Below, piece by piece: positions 1 to 8,332 of a DNA stretch of 62,208 nucleotides. The stretch's first letter is position 1, and each line of letters begins with the position of its first letter. Below the pieces are notes generated by a model that did not search any database, was not told the origin of the DNA, and saw only the letters and a program-made list of their open reading frames with translations. The position numbers and the translations under genes are program-made. Source of the DNA: an uncultured Lachnospiraceae bacterium (GTDB taxonomy: Bacteria > Bacillota > Clostridia > Lachnospirales > Lachnospiraceae); assembly GCA_910584965.1 (NCBI GenBank), contig CAJUDZ010000022.1, forward strand, positions 1 to 62,208. Direction: 5' to 3'.

Positions 1-13
1 CAGATAAAATGAA

Positions 14-52
14 GCTGCCGCTTCACGAATTTTCATTCGTTAAAGCGACAGC
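14..52 (-). terminator. Intrinsic terminator after MATE gene
   Basis: On the minus strand a long hairpin (arms GCTGTCGCTT and AAGCGGCAGC plus an inner ACGAAT/ATTCGT stem, GAAA loop) follows the MATE stop codon and is trailed by TTCATTTTATC. This is the expected end of the two-gene unit 1733-54. Confidence 0.8.
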
Positions 53-53
53 C

Positions 54-1433
54 TCATTTTTTTGCCAGTTTACGACGCACGACGATAAAACATGCCACAT
101 GCGCCAGAAAGGTCAGAAGCCAGCTGGCCGGATAAGTCAGGTACAGAGAAGTCACCGTATGGAACTGCTCCATTCTGAAAAAGGTAAAAATCCAGAACAG
201 CCGGAGGCCGCATGCACCGATCAGCGAAACGATCATCGGCATCACGGCATATCCAAGTCCCCGCAGCGCTCCCACCATAACATCCATCATGCCGCAGAAC
301 GCATAGTACCGGCATATGATCTCCATCCGCCGCATGCCCGCTTCCATGACCGCGGGACTCGTCGTGTACATGCGAAGCAGAGGATAGCCGAACAGTACTG
401 CCAGATTTCCAAAAACAACGCCCGCCACGATCACGCACATCTGCGCCGTATACAGGATTTTGTTCACCCTCTCATATCTGGCCGCGCCCACGTTCTGGCT
501 CGTAAAGGAGATCGCCGCCTGATGAAAAGCGTTCATCGACACATAGACGAAGCCTTCGATATTGGCTCCCGCCGAGTTTCCCGCAACGGTCACGGCCCCG
601 AAAGAATTGACCGACGACTGGATAATAACATTGGAAAAGGAAAACAAAATCCCCTGAAAACTGGCCGGAAGCCCGATCTGCAGAATCCGTCTGAATTTAT
701 CGCCGCGCACGCGCAGTTCCGACAGTTCCAGATGAATGCTTCCCTGTTCCTTCATCATACAACGAATAATCAGCACCGCGGAAATGCACTGGGAAATCGC
801 CGTAGCCGCCGCAACGCCCGCCACGTCCATCCGGAAAGCGATGACAAATAACAGGTTCAGCAGCACATTCACAACGCCGGCGATCGTCAGATAGTACAGG
901 GGACGTTTCGTATCGCCGATTGCCCGTAAAATAGCGCTTCCGAAGTTATAAAGCATCATCGCCGTCATTCCCAGAAAATAAATCCGCAGATAAAGCGTTG
1001 CCAGAGGAAGCACATCCTCCGGCGTATTCATCCAAAGCAGTATCTGTTTTGCGCCCACCAGTCCGATCACCGTCAGAATCACACCGCTGTACAGACTGAG
1101 CGTCATTGCCGTATGAACCGTCTCTGTCAGGTCTTTCTGGTTTTTCGCGCCAAAAAACCGGGCAACCAGCACATTTGCGCCGACCGACAGGCCCATGAAA
1201 AAGTTTGTCAGCAGGTTGATTAACGATGAAGTCGAACCTACCGCCGCCAGCGAATTGTCGCCTGCAAATCTGCCGACCACGATGATATCCGCCGCATTGA
1301 AAAGCAGCTGCAGCAGGCTGGAACACATGAGCGGCAATGTAAATAACAATATTTTTTTCAATATGGAACCGCTGCACATATCCATTTCATATTTTTGCAC
1401 TTTTGTTTTCTTCGTCTCTGTTTTCATCCTCAT
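54..1433 (-). CDS. MATE family efflux transporter
   Basis: A 459-residue polytopic membrane protein of usual MATE length with about 12 hydrophobic segments. Early motifs NAADIIVVGRFAG and SVGANVLVARFFG are typical of MatE domains of the DinF/NorM type, which export drugs or metabolites in exchange for Na+ or H+. The substrate cannot be inferred. The start lies 3 bp after the stop of the upstream small gene, so the two are probably co-transcribed and translationally coupled. The third codon (Met, 1427) is an alternative start; neither has an ideal ribosome binding site. Confidence 0.93.
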   Translation of the reverse strand: MRMKTETKKTKVQKYEMDMCSGSILKKILLFTLPLMCSSLLQLLFNAADIIVVGRFAGDNSLAAVGSTSSLINLLTNFFMGLSVGANVLVARFFGAKNQKDLTETVHTAMTLSLYSGVILTVIGLVGAKQILLWMNTPEDVLPLATLYLRIYFLGMTAMMLYNFGSAILRAIGDTKRPLYYLTIAGVVNVLLNLLFVIAFRMDVAGVAAATAISQCISAVLIIRCMMKEQGSIHLELSELRVRGDKFRRILQIGLPASFQGILFSFSNVIIQSSVNSFGAVTVAGNSAGANIEGFVYVSMNAFHQAAISFTSQNVGAARYERVNKILYTAQMCVIVAGVVFGNLAVLFGYPLLRMYTTSPAVMEAGMRRMEIICRYYAFCGMMDVMVGALRGLGYAVMPMIVSLIGACGLRLFWIFTFFRMEQFHTVTSLYLTYPASWLLTFLAHVACFIVVRRKLAKK

Positions 1434-1436
1434 AAA

Positions 1437-1733
1437 TTAAACCCACGGTTTTCGCAGGCTTCCTCTCCATCTTTCTTTCTGTTCCTCATACTGCTCATTC
1501 AGCCAGTCCGCCGCCTGTGCTTCTCCGTCTTCGCTGAGCGGCACTTCGATGAACTGCTTTTCTTCTTCCGGCGTCTTATGAATCCCGTATGGTTCCGGCC
1601 AGATTGTAACCCGAATCATGTCCGCCTCTTCTCCTTTGACCCGCTTCATCATATACCGCATCCCGTCCATGCTTCCGGAATACTCCTCTTTTTTTATATA
1701 ATTGAGCGGATGAAACGTTTCTTTATTTATCAT
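1437..1733 (-). CDS. Small conserved protein of unknown function
   Basis: A 98-residue soluble protein with a C-terminal amphipathic stretch (DWLNEQYEEQKERW). The start at 1733 is chosen because GAGGAGG sits 8 bases upstream; the longer reading frame from 1754 has no such site. I recall short proteins of this kind being common in Lachnospiraceae and sometimes labelled acetyltransferase-like, but no acetyl-CoA binding motif is visible, so no function is assigned. It is followed immediately by the MATE exporter and is probably in its operon. Confidence 0.7.
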   Translation of the reverse strand: MINKETFHPLNYIKKEEYSGSMDGMRYMMKRVKGEEADMIRVTIWPEPYGIHKTPEEEKQFIEVPLSEDGEAQAADWLNEQYEEQKERWRGSLRKPWV

Positions 1734-1820
1734 AAAACACCTCCTCATTTTCATCCTGAAGGGCCTGGTTTCTGTCCAAACCCGTTCTTGAAAAACCTTA
1801 AAAACTTTTTTAAGTTATGC

Positions 1821-1849
1821 TTGCTTTTTTCTGCAAAATCAGATATAAT
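1821..1849 (+). promoter_or_regulatory. Sigma-A promoter of tRNA-Pro
   Basis: TTGCTT at 1821-1826 and TATAAT at 1844-1849 are separated by 17 bp. The tRNA starts 13 bp after the -10 box. Confidence 0.85.
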
Positions 1850-1861
1850 GATAAATGTTTT

Positions 1862-1934
1862 CGGGGTGTGGCTCAGGTGGTAGAGCGCTACTTTAGGGAA
1901 GTAGAGGCCGCAAGTTCAAGTCTTGTCACTCCGA
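1862..1934 (+). tRNA. tRNA-Pro (anticodon AGG)
   Basis: A full cloverleaf can be drawn by eye: acceptor CGGGGTG/CACTCCG, D-stem GCTC/GAGC, anticodon stem CTACT/AGTAG with loop TTAGGGA, and T-stem GCAAG/CTTGT with loop TTCAAGT. The anticodon AGG is at 1895-1897. The C1-G72 pair, A73 and G37 are the usual bacterial proline identity features, supporting Pro rather than another assignment. CCA is not encoded. A promoter lies just upstream and a terminator just downstream, so it is a single-gene unit. Confidence 0.93.
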
Positions 1935-1945
1935 TCATCATAAAA

Positions 1946-1977
1946 ACCTCGAAAGTATAAGCTTCCGGGGTTTTTTT
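1946..1977 (+). terminator. Terminator of tRNA-Pro
   Basis: A stem of ACCTCGAAAG against CTTCCGGGGT (one mismatch, six-base loop) is followed by seven T residues, 12 bp after the tRNA. Confidence 0.85.
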
Positions 1978-2183
1978 CTGCCTCAAATCCCGTTCCTTCA
2001 GTTCTCTCAATTTCTGAAACCATCCATCCTTTTTATCAATACGATTCCTATCATACAATATCTGAATTGCCGTTTCAAGCCGGAAAGTTCATTTTGACGG
2101 CGTTATTTTTCTTCGGTTATTTTTCTTCCCTTTCGGAAAAGTGTTCCCGCTGTACGGAACCTGAAAAATCCATATTTTTAGGC

Positions 2184-2226
2184 AAAAACCGGACAGCGGT
2201 AAACCCGTGGACAGGATTACCGCTGT
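2184..2226 (-). terminator. Terminator of EAL gene
   Basis: A perfect 10-bp inverted repeat (ACAGCGGTAA/TTACCGCTGT) is followed on the minus strand by CCGGTTTTT. It lies 20 bp beyond the stop of the phosphodiesterase gene. Bases 1978-2183 hold no other recognisable feature. Confidence 0.8.
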
Positions 2227-2246
2227 TTATATATGAAAAATCTCTC

Positions 2247-3578
2247 TTATGCAGTTATAAGACCGCCTTTTCCCGGAAAATTCCGGTCCATAAACATTTC
2301 AAAATCATTTTTCGGAATCGGTCTGGAAAAATAATATCCCTGCTGCAGTTCGCAGCCGATCTCGGAAAGATAGTCGCTCTGTTCCGGCGTCTCCACGCCC
2401 TCGCACAGAGAGGTAATACGCAGTTTCCGCGCCATATCAATAATGCAGGAAATAATAATCTTATCGTTTTCACTCAGATCATTATCCGTTTCCTCATCCT
2501 GCAGAAAGACCTTATCCAGCTTGATAATATCGATGGGCAGTCTGCTCAGCAGATTTAAAGACGAATAACCGGAACCGAAATCATCCATGGAAACTTTCGT
2601 TCCCATCTTATGGAGCCCATCGATTAATTGTAAAGCTTTCTCCGTATTTTCGATATAAATATTCTCCGTCAGCTCAAATTCCACCAGATTCGGCTGAATC
2701 CGGTATTCTTCAAACAGGGAGCTCAGATAGGACAAAATCTCCATTTTATGCAGATGCGCCCTTGAAACATTTACGGAAATCGGGACGATCGGCTTATTTT
2801 CCCTCATACGTCCTGCTATAAACCTGAATACTTCCCTGTATACAAAATAATCCAGTTCCACAATCTGTCCGCTTTGCTCAAGCACCGGAATAAATTCGTC
2901 CGGATAAATGAAACGGCCGTCCGGCTTCTGCCAGCGTATCAGCGCTTCCGCGCCGTCAATCCGCACCGAATCCGTTTTCATTTTCGGCTGATAATAGACT
3001 TTCAGTTCCCCGTCTGCAATCGCCCTGGACAAGGATGAAGTGATTTCGATCTCTCTTTTAATGCCGTCTGTCATTCTGCTGTCAAAAAGCACACAGCAGT
3101 CCTCCTTCATTTCCTTTGCAATCTTCCGCGCCAGATTGGCATTGGATACTGCTGTGGCCGGGTCCAACCGCCTGTCTTCTTTTGAAATGAAGCTGATTCC
3201 CGTACAGAACTTTAGCCTCGCTGCAGAATAGTTTTCCCTGAAACGTTTTTCCATTTCCAGATTGTGCCTGTGGATTACCTCGCGGACCTCCTCATTGGAC
3301 ATCCGGCTGCCTACTTTTGAAGCCACAACAATATTATCGGAAAATACCCTGGCCGCACACAACATGTTTCCATTTCCCTGTGTCACCTGACGCGTGAACT
3401 CCTTCAGCAGCATATCCCCGCGCCGGTATCCGAACGTATCATTAATATACTTAAAATATTTGATATCGGTATAAATAATTGCGATCCGGTAGTCCTCCAT
3501 CTTCCGGATTTCCGTTTCCAGCTTCTTTAAAAATTCCTCATACTTATCCAACCCTGTTAAGATATCTTTTTCTTCCAT
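2247..3578 (-). CDS. Cyclic-di-GMP phosphodiesterase (degenerate GGDEF + EAL)
   Basis: A 443-residue cytosolic protein. Residues about 1-165 are a GGDEF-type fold whose signature is lost (RVFSDN where GGDEF is expected), so it should not make c-di-GMP. Residues about 185-430 are an EAL domain with the catalytic set in place: the EAL motif near residue 210, SVNVSR, ELTEN, DDFGSGYSS, IIKLDK, EGVET and QGYYFSRP. It should therefore hydrolyse c-di-GMP to pGpG, usually favouring motility, which fits a flagellated organism. No sensor or membrane domain is visible. It starts 2 bp after the upstream thioesterase stop, so the two form an operon. Confidence 0.93.
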   Translation of the reverse strand: MEEKDILTGLDKYEEFLKKLETEIRKMEDYRIAIIYTDIKYFKYINDTFGYRRGDMLLKEFTRQVTQGNGNMLCAARVFSDNIVVASKVGSRMSNEEVREVIHRHNLEMEKRFRENYSAARLKFCTGISFISKEDRRLDPATAVSNANLARKIAKEMKEDCCVLFDSRMTDGIKREIEITSSLSRAIADGELKVYYQPKMKTDSVRIDGAEALIRWQKPDGRFIYPDEFIPVLEQSGQIVELDYFVYREVFRFIAGRMRENKPIVPISVNVSRAHLHKMEILSYLSSLFEEYRIQPNLVEFELTENIYIENTEKALQLIDGLHKMGTKVSMDDFGSGYSSLNLLSRLPIDIIKLDKVFLQDEETDNDLSENDKIIISCIIDMARKLRITSLCEGVETPEQSDYLSEIGCELQQGYYFSRPIPKNDFEMFMDRNFPGKGGLITA

Positions 3579-3580
3579 TT

Positions 3581-4018
3581 TTATACTCCTGCCGCATCAC
3601 GATTCTGCTTCTCCAACTCCCTCACAAAAGCCTTATCATAATCCGGATATACCTTTTTTAAGGAGACCAGCCGTCCGCTTCTGTCCACAAAACAGTGCTC
3701 ACTGTTTCCGGTCATCCTTAATTCCCCGCTTTCCTTATCCGTAACACGATAGGACAGGAAAAGTCTTACACCATTGTATTTCTCGATCTTTACCGTAATC
3801 AGCACGGTGTCATCAAAATGTACCATCGATCTATACCGACAGGAAAGCGCCGTTACCGGGCTGACGATGCCGTTTTTCTCCATCTCGCTGTAATCGATGC
3901 CATTCTCCCGCATCCACCAGATTCTGGCAGATTCCAGCCATCTGGCATAGTTGGAATGATGAATCACTCCCATCTGATCGGTTTCATAGTACTGCGCCCG
4001 GTGCTCATAGACCGTCAT
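3581..4018 (-). CDS. YbgC/FadM-type acyl-CoA thioesterase
   Basis: A 145-residue single hotdog-fold protein, the usual length for the 4-hydroxybenzoyl-CoA thioesterase family. The N-terminal motif YYETDQMGVIHHSNYARW carries the conserved catalytic Asp and the downstream HxxY region. It probably hydrolyses acyl-CoA thioesters; the substrate is unknown. It is the first gene of a two-gene unit with the EAL phosphodiesterase 2 bp downstream. Confidence 0.9.
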   Translation of the reverse strand: MTVYEHRAQYYETDQMGVIHHSNYARWLESARIWWMRENGIDYSEMEKNGIVSPVTALSCRYRSMVHFDDTVLITVKIEKYNGVRLFLSYRVTDKESGELRMTGNSEHCFVDRSGRLVSLKKVYPDYDKAFVRELEKQNRDAAGV

Positions 4019-4129
4019 TTACATACGTTTCCTTTCCTCTCTGATTTAACCCCTGACTATCAGTCTACAATTCTGAAATGGAAACGTCAAGTATCATTCC
4101 GATATTTTACCACTTTACCGCAATAAATT

Positions 4130-5569
4130 TTACCGCAGCACTTCCAGCAGATATTCCCACACCCTTTTCACCGAGGAAATGCTCAGCACCTCTTCCGTTG
4201 TATGAATGCCTTTCATATCAGGACCGTAGGAAATGCAGTCCAGATCGGGTATTTTTCCGGAAAACAGACCGCATTCAAGACCGGCATGGATTGCCTCCAC
4301 CCTGGGTTTTTCCCCGTACATCTCTTCGTAAATACGGATCATCTTATCCCGCAGCGGAGAATCCTGACGGTACGCCCAGCCGGGATAATCTCCCCGGACT
4401 TCCATTTCCGCGCCGGCCAGCGCACAGACCGCGGACATTTTTCTGCGCAGCGCTTCTTTCCCGCTTTCCAGAGAACTCCTGACGGCATAAGTCAGCCGGA
4501 GGCATTCTGTCGAAAGCCGCAGCATGCCGAGGTTCAGCGAAGTCTCCACCAGCCCCTTTACATCGGCGCTCATGGCCTGAATGCCGTTCGGCATCGCCAA
4601 CAGGTAACAGACCGCTTTCCGCATGCTCTCCGCCTGTAAACAATCCGTCGTCCGCCCGCCCTCTTCCGTTACGTCAATCCTGACGCCGGGGTCTTTGACG
4701 GCCAGCTCGGTTTGCAGCTTTTTTTCCATATCATGCACAATTGCCGGAATGATCTCCTTTTCTTCCGCGGATACAAGCACGCGCGCATCGGTCTGCCGCG
4801 GTATGGCATTGTCCGCGAGCCCGCCTTCCAGACTGACCAACGAAGCGGAAGTCTCCTGAAGAAGCGCATCTAACACACGGCCCATCAGATAATTGGAATT
4901 GCCTCCCTCCCTGATGATTTCCGCGCCCGAATGGCCGCCCTGTAAGCCTGCCAGCCGGATATGAAACTGCTGTCCGCTTCTTTTTTCCCAGGCCGCGGGA
5001 AGTTTGCAGTCCGCCCTGAAGCCGCCCGCACAGCCGGTCAGCAGAACGCCTTCTTCCTCATTATCCAGGTTCAGCATTCTGCGGCCTTTCAGCATGGACA
5101 GATCGATTTCCCTGGCGCCGTCCATTCCTACCTCTTCTCCGACTGTCAGAACGGCCTCCAGACGCGGATGCGGAATCTCCTTCGCATCGAGCAATGCCAG
5201 TATATAAGCGACCGCAATGCCGTCATCTCCGCCCAGGCTGGTTCCCTGTGCCGAAATCAGATCGCCGTCAACCATAAGCTTCAGCGGTTCTTTTTCCATA
5301 TCGATATCACAATCCGGCGCTTTAACGGCCACCATATCCATATGCCCCTGCAAAATAAGCGTTTCTTCCTTTTCATATCCGGGAACGGCTTCTTTGACGA
5401 TAATGATATTCTTCCATTCATCCTGTATACAGGCAAGCCCTCTCTCTTTTGCAAACTCTTTCAGATAGTCGCTGACTGCGCCTTCATTTCCGGAACCATG
5501 CGGTATTTTACAGATCTCCTCAAAAAAATGAAAAACCGGACGCGGTTCCAAACCTTCCAATACGCCCAT
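4130..5569 (-). CDS. pepD: Aminoacyl-histidine dipeptidase (PepD, M20C)
   Basis: A 479-residue cytosolic metallopeptidase of the M20C family, which cleaves Xaa-His and other dipeptides using two metal ions. Visible metal and catalytic motifs are LQGHMDMV (His, Asp), LGGDDG (bridging Asp), GEEVGMDGA (catalytic Glu followed by a ligand Glu) and EAIHAGLECG (C-terminal ligand region). Length and motif order match PepD. AGGAGG precedes the ATG. It stands alone, between the thioesterase unit and the rplT terminator. Confidence 0.92.
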   Translation of the reverse strand: MGVLEGLEPRPVFHFFEEICKIPHGSGNEGAVSDYLKEFAKERGLACIQDEWKNIIIVKEAVPGYEKEETLILQGHMDMVAVKAPDCDIDMEKEPLKLMVDGDLISAQGTSLGGDDGIAVAYILALLDAKEIPHPRLEAVLTVGEEVGMDGAREIDLSMLKGRRMLNLDNEEEGVLLTGCAGGFRADCKLPAAWEKRSGQQFHIRLAGLQGGHSGAEIIREGGNSNYLMGRVLDALLQETSASLVSLEGGLADNAIPRQTDARVLVSAEEKEIIPAIVHDMEKKLQTELAVKDPGVRIDVTEEGGRTTDCLQAESMRKAVCYLLAMPNGIQAMSADVKGLVETSLNLGMLRLSTECLRLTYAVRSSLESGKEALRRKMSAVCALAGAEMEVRGDYPGWAYRQDSPLRDKMIRIYEEMYGEKPRVEAIHAGLECGLFSGKIPDLDCISYGPDMKGIHTTEEVLSISSVKRVWEYLLEVLR

Positions 5570-5601
5570 TCCTCTGCCTCCTTTTTTCGTTTGTTTTATA
5601 G

Positions 5602-5629
5602 TTTATAAACAATTTCAAAATATTTTCAA
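5602..5629 (-). promoter_or_regulatory. Probable promoter of pepD
   Basis: On the minus strand TTGAAA (5624-5629) and TATAAA (5602-5607) are separated by 16 bp, just upstream of the pepD ribosome binding site. The -35 box overlaps the T-run of the rplT terminator, so the match could be partly fortuitous. Confidence 0.45.
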
Positions 5630-5662
5630 AAAATGGAGAACGGCCTCCAGCCATTCTCCATT
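5624..5662 (-). terminator. Terminator of infC-rpmI-rplT operon
   Basis: A hairpin with perfect arms AATGGAGAA/TTCTCCATT is followed on the minus strand by a T-run, about 30 bp after the rplT stop. Confidence 0.85.
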
Positions 5663-5694
5663 TGTAACTTTCGTTTTATCTCTGATTTTCCGAT

Positions 5695-6051
5695 TTATTT
5701 CTGATTTGCTTTGGAAAGCTCTGCAAGCGTCTTGAATCCGTCCGCATCGTTTACAGCCATCTCCGCAAGCATCTTTCTGTTGATTTCCACGCCTGCGTTT
5801 TTCAGTCCGAACATAAATTTGCTGTAAGAAAGGCCGTTCATTCTTGCCGCAGCGTTGATACGCGCAATCCATAACTGTCTGAACTGACGTTTTCTCTCTT
5901 TTCTGCCCGCATAGGAAGATGCAAGCGCTCTCATTACAGACTGCTTTGCTACTCTGTACTGTTTTGATCTTGCGCCTTTATAACCTTTTGCGAGTTTTAA
6001 AACTCTGTTGTGCTTTTTTCTGGCGTTTAAACCGCCTTTAATTCTTGCCAT
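5695..6051 (-). CDS. rplT: 50S ribosomal protein L20
   Basis: A 118-residue basic protein that starts MARIKGGLNARKKH and contains GRKERKRQFRQLWI and INAAARMNGLSYS, the standard L20 sequence. It binds 23S rRNA early in large-subunit assembly and in Firmicutes also represses its own operon through the leader. It is the last gene of infC-rpmI-rplT, 41 bp after rpmI. Confidence 0.98.
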   Translation of the reverse strand: MARIKGGLNARKKHNRVLKLAKGYKGARSKQYRVAKQSVMRALASSYAGRKERKRQFRQLWIARINAAARMNGLSYSKFMFGLKNAGVEINRKMLAEMAVNDADGFKTLAELSKANQK

Positions 6052-6092
6052 GTCTTTTTTCCTCCTTCAAAAACATATCTATAAATCAAGCC

Positions 6093-6290
6093 TTATAAAT
6101 ATGGTAAAATTTTCTTCATGTTCTTAACGTTTGTTGCATCTGTCATTGCAGGTTTTCTAAGATTCCTCTTGTTCTTCGTAGTCTTCTTAGTCAAGATATG
6201 GCGTTTATAAGCTTTGCTTCTTTTCAGTTTCCCTGTTCCGGTCACTTTAAAACGTTTTGCAGCTGACTTGCTTGTCTTCATTTTTGGCAT
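6093..6290 (-). CDS. rpmI: 50S ribosomal protein L35
   Basis: A 65-residue basic protein beginning MPKMKTSKSAAKRFKVTGTG, the L35 signature. The start at 6290 is chosen over an in-frame ATG at 6320 because AGGAGG lies 10 bases upstream and the homologous N-terminus begins there. It is the middle gene of the infC operon. Confidence 0.97.
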   Translation of the reverse strand: MPKMKTSKSAAKRFKVTGTGKLKRSKAYKRHILTKKTTKNKRNLRKPAMTDATNVKNMKKILPYL

Positions 6291-6364
6291 TTCAAAATTC
6301 CTCCTGTATTTATCATTCATCAGATATCATAACACGGATATCGTTTATTTTAAACTGAATAAGC

Positions 6365-6871
6365 TTATCGCTTCTCAGCTAAAAACATCGTCATGCTCCG
6401 CCCTTCCACTTTCGGGGCCTTCTCCATTACCGCAATATCGGAAAGCGCCTGGGCAAAATCATCCAGAATATGTTTGCTGCTGTTCATATGCGTCATTTCA
6501 CGTCCGCGGAAACGAAGCGTTACCTTTACTCTGTCGCCCTTCGTGATAAACTTCCTCGCAGCGTTTACTTTCGTATTCAGATCATTGGTATCGATATTCG
6601 GCGACAGCCGGATTTCCTTGATCTCGATAACTTTCTGTTTCTTCTTTGCTTCCTTCTCTTTTCTGGTCTGTTCATATTTGAACTTCCCGTAATCCACGAT
6701 TTTACAAACGGGAGGCTTTGCCGTCGGTGCGATTTTTACCAGATCAACGCCTGCCTCCTCCGCAAGTTTCATCGCTTCTCTCACCGGCATAACGCCGAGC
6801 TGTTCCCCATTTTCTCCGATGACTCTGACTTCTTTGTCCCTAATCTGTTCGTTAATGAATAAATCGCTAAT
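6365..6871 (-). CDS. infC: Translation initiation factor IF-3 (AUU start)
   Basis: A 168-residue IF-3 if translation begins at the ATT codon at 6869-6871. That gives the N-terminus (M)SDLFINEQIRDKEVRVIG, which is exactly where IF-3 should begin, and AGGAGG sits 8-9 bases upstream. The first in-frame ATG, at 6790, would cut off the conserved N-terminal helix and has no ribosome binding site. Downstream motifs include VDLVKIAPTAKPPVCKIVDY and VTLRFRGREMTH. AUU starts allow IF-3 to limit its own translation. The gene follows a structured leader and a consensus promoter. Confidence 0.95.
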   Translation of the reverse strand: MSDLFINEQIRDKEVRVIGENGEQLGVMPVREAMKLAEEAGVDLVKIAPTAKPPVCKIVDYGKFKYEQTRKEKEAKKKQKVIEIKEIRLSPNIDTNDLNTKVNAARKFITKGDRVKVTLRFRGREMTHMNSSKHILDDFAQALSDIAVMEKAPKVEGRSMTMFLAEKR

Positions 6872-7089
6872 AGCTTTTCCCTCCTAAAAAAATACATTTT
6901 CCCATATTATGCGGCCCTCTCAGAGCATTTCCGGCACAAAAAAAGCGGACAGCATAACTATCCACCATTACCATACGACACAGGACTCCGCGCTGCGGAA
7001 GATCTGTTCTGAACTGTAAACGCCTGCGAGCCCGTTCGCTGCAGGGTGAGAGTGGATACTCTGCTTTGCTGTAATGTGCCTTCACACAC
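6872..7089 (-). ncRNA. L20-type leader of the infC operon
   Basis: About 215 nt of untranslated RNA precede infC. The leader contains several helices, including GCGGA pairing across a loop with TCCGC followed by seven T residues (minus strand, around 6938-7000), which looks like an intrinsic terminator inside the leader. In Bacillus, L20 binds such a leader and promotes premature termination. The assignment rests on position, length and the embedded terminator; a covariance search for the L20_leader family would settle it. Confidence 0.65.
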
Positions 7090-7095
7090 TTTGAT

Positions 7096-7124
7096 ACTAT
7101 ACCACACGGCTGACGGAATGTCAA
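7096..7124 (-). promoter_or_regulatory. Promoter of infC operon
   Basis: On the minus strand TTGACA (7119-7124) and TATAGT (7096-7101) are separated by exactly 17 bp, giving a start near 7088 and a leader of about 215 nt before infC. Confidence 0.9.
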
Positions 7125-7178
7125 CCGGTAATCTTAAATATTTCTGCCAAAAACAACCTGATACCAAAAACACATTTC

Positions 7179-7904
7179 CTAATTTTCCAGTTCCAGCGCA
7201 ATCGTCGCCGCGCTCGCCTCGAACTCATCCATTCTGTAATACTCGTCTGTCTGGGAATATGTAACGACATAGCTCTTGTCGGCATTGATGACGTACTCGA
7301 GCTGGGTGATTTCCACGCCGTCCACCACGTAACTGCAAAGAATGCGGAACGCCGGATGCCCGCTTATTTTGATTTTCTCAAAACTCTGCAAATTGACATC
7401 GATTTCCATATCATACTGATTTCTGAAATTCTCTTCGATCTGCTCCACATAGGTGTCTTCCGTCATGAGCTGCATCGATATGTCCTTGTCCATCTCGGCA
7501 TAATAGATATTGGAAGCGTCGATCGGATACCGCTTCGTCACATACATGCCCGGAATATCCTCTACTTCGATAAAGTCTTCCGGCAGGGCAAACGTGCATC
7601 GGTTCGTCGTTCCCTCTTCCCCGATAATGGAAATATCCAGCTCGTTCTCCATCAAAAGCTGCGCCGTCAGTTCTTCCTTCATTGCCTCGTCTATTTCCAG
7701 ATTTTCCGCCTGCTGTTCACCGCTTCCGGCGCTGTCGGCTGTCCCGTCGGCCGCCGCGTCCTCATTTTCAGACGGTTCTCCGGCCTGGTCAGCACCGGCC
7801 GCCGCTCCCTGTGAAAGCGTCTCCTGTGCTTCAGGCTCTTTTCCGCAGCCGCCGAGCAGCGCCGCCAGCGCCAGCGCACAAATGATTATCCTTTTTTTCC
7901 GCAT
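7179..7904 (-). CDS. Lipoprotein of unknown function
   Basis: A 241-residue predicted lipoprotein: basic KKR N-terminus, a hydrophobic stretch, then LLGGC as the lipobox. After the Cys comes an acidic Ala/Glu/Gly-rich linker (about 60 residues), then a globular domain with alternating strands such as PAFRILCSYVVDGVEITQLE. The start at 7904 is used because GGAGG lies 9 bases upstream and the signal peptide follows directly; the open frame runs further back without support. It should be anchored outside the cytoplasmic membrane. Function is not recognisable. Confidence 0.85.
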   Translation of the reverse strand: MRKKRIIICALALAALLGGCGKEPEAQETLSQGAAAGADQAGEPSENEDAAADGTADSAGSGEQQAENLEIDEAMKEELTAQLLMENELDISIIGEEGTTNRCTFALPEDFIEVEDIPGMYVTKRYPIDASNIYYAEMDKDISMQLMTEDTYVEQIEENFRNQYDMEIDVNLQSFEKIKISGHPAFRILCSYVVDGVEITQLEYVINADKSYVVTYSQTDEYYRMDEFEASAATIALELEN

Positions 7905-7935
7905 ATACTTAACCTCCCCAGGCCGGTACCGCGCA

Positions 7936-8250
7936 CTATGCTTCCTTAAAGGTCGCACACTCCGTTCCCTTACAGTCCGCCGCACCGCAGCCTTTGATGT
8001 CCACATGATCCGCATGGCATCTGTAATTACTGTTATATACACATTTTGTCGCTTCACAGTCGATGCTGATCGTTTTGCTCGGATGGCTCAGGGAACTGGT
8101 ATACGCATCGCCCCTGTTCGGCGCAAAACTTTCGCAGCAGGTTCCCCTGCTCGTATCCGCATGCTGGCCTCCTACCATAATATCGCCCTTGCAGCAGCAG
8201 CATTCCTGATTATAACAACAATTTTCCACACCACATTTTAACTCTGCCAT
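7936..8250 (-). CDS. Cys-rich DUF1540 protein
   Basis: A 104-residue protein with two copies of a small cysteine module: CGVENCCYNQECCCCKGDI near residue 6 and CEATKCVYNSNYRCHADHV near residue 65, each followed by a C-terminal Cys pair. This is the DUF1540 pattern, likely a metal-binding domain. AGGAGG precedes the ATG. It lies 31 bp upstream of the lipoprotein gene and is probably co-transcribed with it. Its molecular role is unknown. Confidence 0.88.
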   Translation of the reverse strand: MAELKCGVENCCYNQECCCCKGDIMVGGQHADTSRGTCCESFAPNRGDAYTSSLSHPSKTISIDCEATKCVYNSNYRCHADHVDIKGCGAADCKGTECATFKEA

Positions 8251-8332
8251 AATAACCTCCTGATTTTTATAAAATGATATTCCGAGATTATTATTGCCTT
8301 CTTATTCTGAATTATGCGGATACGGATGATAC

